Positions 51,645 to 61,439 of a DNA stretch of 64,000 nt are shown in pieces. Source of the DNA: Perognathus longimembris pacificus (lineage: Eukaryota > Chordata > Mammalia > Rodentia > Heteromyidae); the NCBI RefSeq assembly GCF_023159225.1, contig NC_063161.1, forward strand, positions 77,972,267 through 78,036,266, given 5' to 3'. Under the pieces are notes generated by a model. It did no database searches, was not told where the DNA came from, and saw nothing but the letters and a program-made list of their open reading frames with translations. Each line of letters opens with the position of its first letter. Within the stretch, counting starts at the first letter, position 1. The translations under genes were made by a program, and so were the position numbers.

Positions 51645-54600
51645 ATAATGTGCAAATTGCCATCTGTCTTAGACCTGCTTCTTAGGGACCTTTTTCCCAT
51701 TAGGGAGAAACTGGCCTCTGGGCTGGCATTCCATACATTCCAGTCTCAGGGCTGAGGGGTGTGTGTGTGTGTGTGTGTATGCATATATGCATGCTGCATG
51801 CACATCTTCCTGTCTGCTGTGGCCAAGCCCCAGGCCTTTGCTGTTCCCCAGTTGCCCTAGCCTTGTCTTCCTGGCCTCCCCTGATTTGCAGGTCCTCATC
51901 CCTCTCTAGGTGTATACATTTGTCACAATTCATTGAGCTGTCACTGAGGGTTTATACCATTTATGGGGATTAATTATACCTTGAATGACAGTTTGCATAG
52001 AGTATGCCCCCCTCTCCTTCCAATATATACCTTTTGATTGTCAACTTCTGACAGGCAGAAGCTTGTTTTTCTTTATATACCATGTCTAATTCTGTTTGAA
52101 GACAGGGCTCAAGGGTTTAAAGAGAATTAAACTTAATTGTTCTTTTAAAAGTTAGTATCACAGGCTAAGAATATGGCCTAGTGGTAAAGTGCTCGCCTAG
52201 TATACATGAAGCCCTGGGTCCAGTTCCTCAGCACCACGTATATAGAAAAAAAGCTGGAAGTGACGCTGTGGCTCAAGTGGTAGAGTGCTAGCCTTGAGCA
52301 AAAAGAAGCCAGGGGGCTGGGGATATAGCCTAGTGGCAAGAGTGCCTGCCTCGGATACACGAGGCCCTAGGTTCGATTCCCCAGCACCACATATACAGAA
52401 AACGGCCAGAAGCGGCGCTGTGGCTCAAGTGGCGGAGTGCTAGCCTTGAGCGGGAAGAAGCCAGGGACAGTGCTCAGGCCCGGAGTCCAAGGCCCAGGAC
52501 TGGCCAAAAAAAAAAAAAAAAGAAGCCAGGGACAGTGCTCAGGCTCCAAGTTCAAGCCCCAGGACTGGCAAAAAGTAAATAAATAAATAAAAGGTAGTAT
52601 CACATTTTAGTGATTATTTCAAAAGTTCAACTTACTAGTTTTTAAATGTTTTCTACACACACACGCACAAGCAGGCACAATTTGCAAGGTAAAAATGTGT
52701 CAATTTGGAGAAAGAGGAACTAACTGATTCACTATTATGTAGAAAAGATTTTGCCAGCATTTGTGGTTAGTAAAAAAGCTATGTGTTCCGGTAGGGGAAT
52801 TTTGTTTTGGTATTACTTTTCTTTCCTGAGAAAAACACAGCACAAAAAGAGATGTTTTGCCATCCTGGGTGCTGGGGTGGTGGGCAGTGGTAGGCAGAGT
52901 CCGCAGGGGTGTGGCATTGTGGGGACAGGTGCAGTTTCCCAGGGCCTGCTTGCTATGTTGGGAGGAGCAGAGGGCCTGAGCAGAACCTTGGAGCTGCAGG
53001 TAAGGGGTCCAGTCCTGAGTAGTATCATTATTCTGAAGTCTCACTTTGCTTATAAAATTACTAAAAATAAAATATCATGGCTCGGGCTGGGAATATGGCC
53101 TAGTGACAAGAGTGCTTGCCTCAAGGGTTTAAAGAGAATTACACTTAATTGTTCTTTTAAAAGGTAGTATCACAGGCTGAGAATATGGCCTAGTGGTAAA
53201 GTGCTCGCCTAGTATACATGAAACCCTGGGTTTGATTCCCCAGCACCATATATATAGAAAATGGCCAGAAGTGGCACTGTGGCTCAAGTGGTAGAGTGCT
53301 AGCCTTGAGCAAAGAGGCTAGGGACAATGCTCAGACCCTGAGTCCAAGCTCCAGGACTTGCAAAAAAACTAAAAGAAAACAAAATATCATGGTTAAAGGG
53401 GAGAAATTCTTTTGTGAAAAGTGTTTTGGAACCTGATGCTTATAATCCCAGCTTTGTAGGAGATAGAGATTGGGAGAATCACAGTTGAAAACAGACCAGG
53501 CAAAAAGTTAGCAAGGTCCCATCTTAACAAACAAGATGGATGTGATGTGGTAGATCAACATTGTGGTCCAAACTATGGGAGGCATAGATAGACAGATGAC
53601 CCTATCTGAGAAACAACGTGAGCAAAAAGGGTTGGGAATGTGTGGCTCAAGTGGTAGAATGCCTGCTTAGCAAGCATAAAGATTTGGGTTCAAATTTCAG
53701 TAAAAATGAAAAGGTTTGGGGCACAAATATTGAGAGGATAAAGTCTCACAGAGGCCCCTCTGGGTTAGTTCTGAGAGAATCTAATCTGTGCTTTGTGTTC
53801 TGTTGACTGGCTGGGGAAGGCATTTGGCATTATTCAGTGGGGGTCTCTTAGCTCTTTGGATTTTTGGAATTGTACATTAAATGGGTAATTACAGTATTTT
53901 CTAACAGTCTTTTCACACCTGGTTTGTGTTCATAAAGTGTTGTTTGAGAGGAGTCTTGAGTTGTAATCAGGCCCAGTAACATTTTATTGTTGCCTATGAA
54001 TTGGCGCCTTGAGAAAATATTGTCACTGATATTACCACAGTTTCAATCCTTTTGCCCAGGTGCCTATTAATCCATCACGTTTACACAGTGTATATTTGTG
54101 CATTTCCTTTCGACCCTTGTGTGTTTTGTGTCATCCCTGTCACTATGTTACTGATTCATGTTTTCCTAGTCTTCCTTCCACTTAGCATTTTTGAGTCTGC
54201 TAAGTAGTTTTTGCAGTTTTCTAACAGCTGTGTCACCCAGTAGTGAGGAGTGTATTGTCTGTGCCTCAAAAGTGCCGCTGTTCTTAAAGTTGAGTTCAAC
54301 ATGTGCTCACAATGCTTCCCAGAAATGGACTCAATATAAAAAATTGTGTTTATGGCAGGGCACTGGTGGCTCATGCTTGTAATCCTAGCTATTCAGGAGG
54401 CTGAGACATGGAGGATGGAAGTTTGAAGCTAGCCAAGGCAGAAAAGTCTTTGAGTTCATTTCCAGTTAACAAACAAAAAACTGAGCTGGAGGTGTGGCTT
54501 AGATGGTATAGCACCAGGCCAAGCAAATACAAGGGCCTAAGTTCAAGTTCTGGTACTATGCGCCTTAAAAAAAGTGTCTTTAGCTGGGCTCTAGTGGCTC

Positions 54601-57600
54601 ATGCTAGTAATGCTACCCACCTAGGAGGCTGAGATCTGAGGATTGTTGTTCAGAGCCAGCCCAAGAAGGAAAGTCTGTGAGACTATTTCCAGTTTACCAC
54701 TGTAAAGCTAGAGGTAGAGCCAGCCTTGACCAATAAAGCCAAGTGAGACATTTAAGTGAGAGTATGAGGCCCCAGTACCAGTACACACACACAAAGGTGT
54801 CTTCATACTTGCAGTTTTTGATACAAAAAAACACCATCTCTTTTACTTTTCCCTACCCTCCTTTATCTCTCTCCAAACTAGTTCCATATGTCTAGTGGTG
54901 CCTCTGTCATTGGCTATGTGTGTTGATTCAGAATCTCAGTAAACAAGCCAGGTACTGGTGGCTCATGCCTGTAATTCTTGCTACCCAGGAGGCTGAGATC
55001 TAAGGATTGAGATTCAAAGCTAGTCTAGGCAGGAAAGTCCATGAGACTCCTCTCTATAACTAACCACTAGGAAACCAGAAGTGGTATGATGGATCAAAGT
55101 GCTAGCCTTGAACTCAGGGACATGCCCTGAGTTCCAGCCCTGTGACCAACTGGAAAAAAAAAATCTCAGTAAACTATTAGAATTTTAGAGCTAGAGAAAT
55201 AGCCTTACATGACTTGTGAGATACTGTGTTCTGTAACTTGATAGAAATTTTGCCCCACAGGGAGGTTGTTGAAAACATCTATATACTAGGAGAATGTTTT
55301 GTGCAATCTCAAGTTATAAAATATTCATACACATCCAAAATAGGATCTGTTGTACAAAGATGGTTAAGTGTGTGATAAAAGTATAAATGGGCCAGCTGTG
55401 GTAGTACATGCCTGTAATTCCAGCCCTTGGGTGGCTGGGGCAATAGGATTGTAAGTAGGAGGCCAGCCTGGGCTACATAGAGAGAGCTGACTCAAAAAAC
55501 CACCGTTTGTGGTAGAGCCTTTACCTAGTGTGCACAAGGCCTTGGGTTTGATTTATACACGAAAAAAGAATGTGTGGAAAGCAAAGAAACTGCCATAAGA
55601 ATTAGGCTGGTGACCATGTCTGGTAGGGGAGAGGTGGTCCCATCTGGAGGAGATGTCAGACTAGTGCAGTGTGTGGGTGCTATCTCTGAATAAATTCTTT
55701 TTTTTTTTTTTTTTGGCCAGTCCTGGGGCTTGGACTCAGGGCCTGAGCACCATCCCTGGCTTCTTTTTGCTCAAGGCTAGCACTCTGGCACTTGAGCCAC
55801 AGCGCCACTTCTGGCCATTTTCTGTATATGTGTTGCTGGGGAATCGAACCCAGGGCCTCATGTGTAGGAGGCAAGCACTCTTGCCACTAGGCCATATCCC
55901 CAGCCCCCTGAATGAATTCTTAACCTGCATGGTAAGCATGCATGTGTTTGAAATGTCATTTTGTTCAAGTGCTCATAGTTTTTTTTTTTTTTTTTTTTCA
56001 GTGCTGAGGATTGAGCTCAGGACCTTGTATATGCTACCCCAGTCCTCTCCCATGAATCTCCCGCAGCATCTTTACAGGCCTCTTCTGTTCTTGTGTAATG
56101 GATTTTCCAGTTAACAATGTTAAGGGAAAACCTGAGATGGTAGGCAGAGGCAGACCCGGGGTCCTGGTTTGGGTTGTGTGGCGCTATCAGGACTCGATGG
56201 CCTTCGTTCTGCAGGTGGGTGGCAGGTGTATGCTGGGGATGCTGGAGGTCAAATGTAGTTGTGTGCAGCCCTCAATGGAGGACTTGCAGCTGGCACTGGA
56301 GCTCCCTTCTGGCTTCTGCTCCTGGGCTCTGTAAAGCTCTCCGGTGCTGCAGCTATTCCAGTGGCCCCTGGGGGCAGGACTGGAAGGGGGACCAGGCCCT
56401 GGGCTCTGGCACCTTTGAGAAGCAGGAACAGTGGCCAGGATCTTCTACTGTGGGAAGGTGTCCCTTTGTGTAGCCTTCTCATGTGGGAAATGTAACCTGG
56501 GACATGAGGAAATCCAGCCTGGGGCTGGGTGTGTCTGCCTCAGTGCTGGTGTTTGGCCAGAGGGAGACTAAAGCCGTATTTCTGGTGCTTCTGTGTACGT
56601 GCAGCTCCTCACCTTAGTGGGCCAAGGGTTAGCTCACCTTCCTTCAGTCTCTGACACAGGCGGATGGGGAATATGAAGGGGATTGGGGGCTGGGTAGGGC
56701 CCTGTAGGGACTCTGTAGCTTAGTGGTCTGGGAAAGGAGGGTGTCTCCTGGAAGGTTCTATAGAGATTCAGAGCTGTGCCCAGTGTGGAGTGGGCTTCTG
56801 CTGGGAGGCTGCTGGGTGAGTGCCAGGTACTCCTGTCCATGGCCTCCCTGCTGATCAGTGGTGAGCAGCTTTAAATATCATGATTCTTCTCTCCGAAGTG
56901 CTGGTGTAGGAGATACTTTACCTGGGGTACAAGGGCTTTGGCACAGCGACTCGACAAGCTGGCCATTTAGATATTGCCTCAGTGCACCCATAAAAACATA
57001 GCTCTTAGAACAAAAATGGTATGAATTTGGGGACATCTGGGCCCAGTTCCCAACTAATGAAGACATTCAGAGTATGCTTGGGACACCATCTTGGGGTGTT
57101 GGGGTATCTAGTCATCAGATGAGGTAGTCGGCTTTCTGTGGAAAAATATGTTCCCAGATTGGTGAAAATGTGGTGGGAAATGAGGAACTGCCTCACATTC
57201 CCTTCTTGTGAACTGTCCAGTTCCCGGTTCCTGCTTTGGTCTTGTGTGTGTGTAGTGGCACTCCTGCCTGTCGGCCTCTGCTCATGAAACGCCCTGGACT
57301 TCAAACTTGTGGTACCTATTGCAGGTCTGTTCGTGCTCATTTAAGTAGACTCTGCCGTGTGGCCCTGGGCCGGGTTGTGTCTGTGACTGCTGGCCATTTT
57401 CTTAGAGGAACCCTGTTTGGTTGCTGATGCTTGCTCTCAATTTAGTCTCTGTTGGCCTGAGACAGATGTCCTATGACATATTCTGCCATATTTTCACTTT
57501 CCACATGAGGATAGGCTAGAAAACCTGAGTCACTTTCTGACTCAGCCAACTGATGCCAGGATTAGGATTTAGGCAAAAAAAAAATTTTTTTTTTTTTTTG

Positions 57601-59238
57601 CCAGTCCTGGGCCTTGGACTCAGGGCTTGAGCACTGTCCCTGGCTTCTTTTTGCTCAAGGCTAGCACCCTGCCACTTGAGCCACAGCGCCAGTTCTGGCC
57701 ATTTTCTATATATGTGGTGCTGAGGAATCGAACCCAGGACTTCATGTATGCGAGGCAAGCGCTCACGAAAAATACTGCAAATGGATTAAATTTTGTTAGA
57801 GACAAGGATACCTATGAGGATTTTTTTTTTTTTTGCCAGTCTTGAGGTTTGAACTCAGGGTCTGGATGCTATCCCTGAGCTTCTTTTTGCTCAAGGCTAA
57901 TGTTCTAGCCCATGAGCCACAGCACAACTTCCGGTTTTTTCTGAGTAGTTTATTAGAGATGAGAATCTATGGACTTTCCTGCCTAAACTGGCTTTGAACC
58001 ACAATCCTTACAATCCTCAGATCTCAGGGTCCTGAGTAGCTAGGATTATAGATGTGAGTCATTGGTGCCTGGTTCTTTTTTTTTTTTTTTTTTTTGCCAG
58101 TCCTGGGGCTTGGACTCAGGGCCTGAGCACTGTCCCTGGCTTTTTGCTCACGGCTAGCACTCTGCCACTTGAGCCACAGTGCCCTGGCCATTTTCTATAT
58201 ATGTGGTTCTGGGGAATCGAACCCAGGGCTTCATGTATATGAGACAAGCATTCTTGCCACTAGGCCATTTTCCCAGCCCCCATTCTTATGGGGAGTTTTT
58301 TTTTTTTTTTTTTTTTTTTTTTGGCCAGTCCTGGGCCTTGGACTCAGGGCCTGAGCCCCTGGCTTCTTCCCGCTCAAGGCTAGCACTCTGCCACTTGAGC
58401 CACAGCGCCGCTTCTGGCCGTTTTCTGTATATGTGGTGCTGGGGAATCGAACCTAGGGCCTCGTGTATCCGAGGCAGGCACTCTTGCCACTAGGCTATAT
58501 CCCCAGCCCTCTTATGGGGAGTTTTAACTCCTACTTTGTCCATTATTCTAAGATTCCCCAAATTGGTTCAACTAGTTTTGCTTTTAAACTCTGGAGAAAT
58601 CGTTAAGCCCCCTTACATGTGGACATTTCCAAAGCGAGAGGCCCAGGAGTTCTGGATGAATTGCCTTTCAATAAGTCCCTCTGGAGCCTGTTTCCTTTTT
58701 TTTTTTTTTTCCTTTGGCAGTACTGAGGTTTGCCAAGCAGGTACTCTACTACTTGAGCCACACCCTCAGCCTTTTTTTGGGTTGGGTATTTTTGATCTTA
58801 GGATCTTAGGTTATTAGGATCTTGCTTATAGGCCCAGGCTGTAGGCTGTGATTCTCCTATTTGTGCTTTCTTTTGTTGCCTGGATGACAGACACATGCCA
58901 CTGCACCTAGACATTGAGATGGGAATTTTATGAATTTTTATATTTGGGCTGATTGTGAACTTATATCTACTTCCCAAGTAGCTAGGATTACAGGTTTGAG
59001 CTACCCTACCCAAGGGAATGGGTCTTTTCAGAATAGAACTTGGGGTTCATGGGTAAGTGGGGTGTGGTAGTTGCTGATCCTTTACTTCTCTGATTTGAGT
59101 CAGAGGAGCTCATCAGAGGTTAGAATTTTCAGCTCTGAGCTTTAGTTACATGCTATCTGAGGAAGACCCATGATTTCCTGCCCTTCTTGTTCTCTGGTCA
59201 CTTGTATCTGCCTTTAAAGGACTCTTTCCTGCTAGCCT

Positions 59239-59310
<72 letters not shown>

Positions 59311-61403
59311 AAAGCTCTTGCATTTTTAAAAGCTTTCACATTTTTGCCTGGGCTGTCCAAACCTGTGACCCTCCTGTTTATGCTTTGATGACAGGTGTGT
59401 ACCACCATGCCTAACTTTTATTAGTTGAGGGGGAGGGGGAGTCTTGAAGACTTTTTTTCCCTGACTGCTCCACTTCCTATGTAACTGGGTTTTGGGATGT
59501 GAGCCGCCACATCCAGCTCAGTTTCTAATTTTGGCCAAGTCTCGTTGATCAGCTTTGATCTTTTGTTGGTTGTGCTTTTGGTGTCATGTCTGAGAAGTCT
59601 TTGCTTAACCCACAGACATGAAAAATGTCTCCTTTATTTTCCTCTAAATAGTCTGTAGTTTAACTTGTACATTTAGCTCTACATCCCATTTCTAATCAGT
59701 TAGTATATCCTGTGAGTTTGGGGGCTGGCTTTATTCTTTGAGTGTAGGTTCCCTGTTGGCCATCACAAAGTCCTCTTTGGGTCCACATGCCACAGGCTAC
59801 TCCCACATTACATAGTGTTGGGAAATCAGAGCCCCTTAAAGGATTACATGTTGTGATTTGGGAGCAAGCCAGGAAAAAGACAGATTGAAGAGACTCCAAC
59901 CCCTTGTGAGCGTGTGAAGGAAAATTCAGAGATGCGCAGGGCTGGAAAGTACTCGGTGAACTGAGCGGCCAGCAAGGATTTGGATGAGAGGTCCTCAGTA
60001 ATTAATTCCAGCAGCTTGGAAGGCACCCAAGAGGCTGTTGATTGATACGGTGAAGTTAAGAGCATCTAAACTGCTGCAGGAAGACAGAGTACACCATGCT
60101 CTTTGGTGCAAGTCTGCAGGGCAGGTGCCCGTGTGCAGGGACCCTGCAGCTTTCTGTTGCTAGAGATCTACCTATGATTGCACTGAATGTTGGCAGAGGG
60201 GCACAGTGTTTGTGTTGAGAAGGGTTGCCAGCTCCACCTTGGCCATGTCTGTGGACATAATCCTCTGTGGACATGATCCTCTTCCTTTTTTTTTTTTTTT
60301 TTTTTTTGACCATGCTGGGAATTTAAGGTCTCGCTCTTCCTTTTCTTCTCTTTTATTTTTTATTTGTACTGGCACAGGGGCTTGAACTCAGGGCCTAGGT
60401 GCTCTCCCTTAGCTTTTTCACTCAAGGCTGGCATTCTACCACTTGGGCCACACTGACTTTAAAAAACTATATAATTTTATTGTTATTATTAAGGTGTTGT
60501 ACAGAGAGGTTATCATTTCATAAGTTAGGTAATGAGTATATTTGTTTGGACAATGTCACCCCTTCCTTCTCCCCCACCCCCCCATCAGAGCCTAGGCACT
60601 GTACTTCTGAGTTCTTTTGCCCAAGGCTAGTACTCTGCCACTTGAGCCATAGCTCCACTTCTGGCTTTTTCTGTTTATGTGGTACTGAGGAATTGAACCC
60701 AGGGCTTTATGCATGCTAGGCAAGCACTCTACCACTAGGGCACATTCCCAGCCTCACCTTTGGCTTTTTGATAGTTGTTTAGATTCATCCTTTCCAGTGA
60801 ATGGAACTTGCACAGAGGGTTGCGGGCAAACTGGAGAGTGGTCAGGGTTAGAGTACAATGTGTCTTTTTATTATTATTTAATTTTTTGGTCATAGACTTG
60901 GGTGCTGTCCTTGAGCTCAAGGCTAGTGCTCTACCACTTTGTTTTGTTTTGCCAGTCCTGGGGCTTGGACTCAGGGCTTGAACACTGCCCCTGCCTTCTT
61001 TTTGCTCAAGGCTAGCACTCTGTTAGTTGAGCCACAGCGCCACTTCTGGCCTTTTCTATATATGTGGTGCTGAGGAATTGAACCCAGGGCTTCATGTAGA
61101 GGCAAGCACCCTTGCCACTAGGCTATATTCCCAGCCGTGCTCTACCACTTTGAGCCACAGTACCACTTCTGGTTTTCTAGTGGTTAATTGGAGATTAGAG
61201 TCTCATGGACTTTCTTGCCCGGGCTGGCCTTGAATTGTGATCCTCAGATCTCAGCCTCCTTAGTAGCAAGGATTAGAGACATGAGCCACTGGTATCTGGC
61301 TACAATGTGCTTTTTTTTTTTGAGTTGCAACAAAGTTCAAATTGTTTGTCAGTGTGTGGTCATTTGGTAATCATTACTGAGCTCACGTGCTGTCTTGGAA
61401 AAT

Positions 61404-61439
<36 letters not shown>

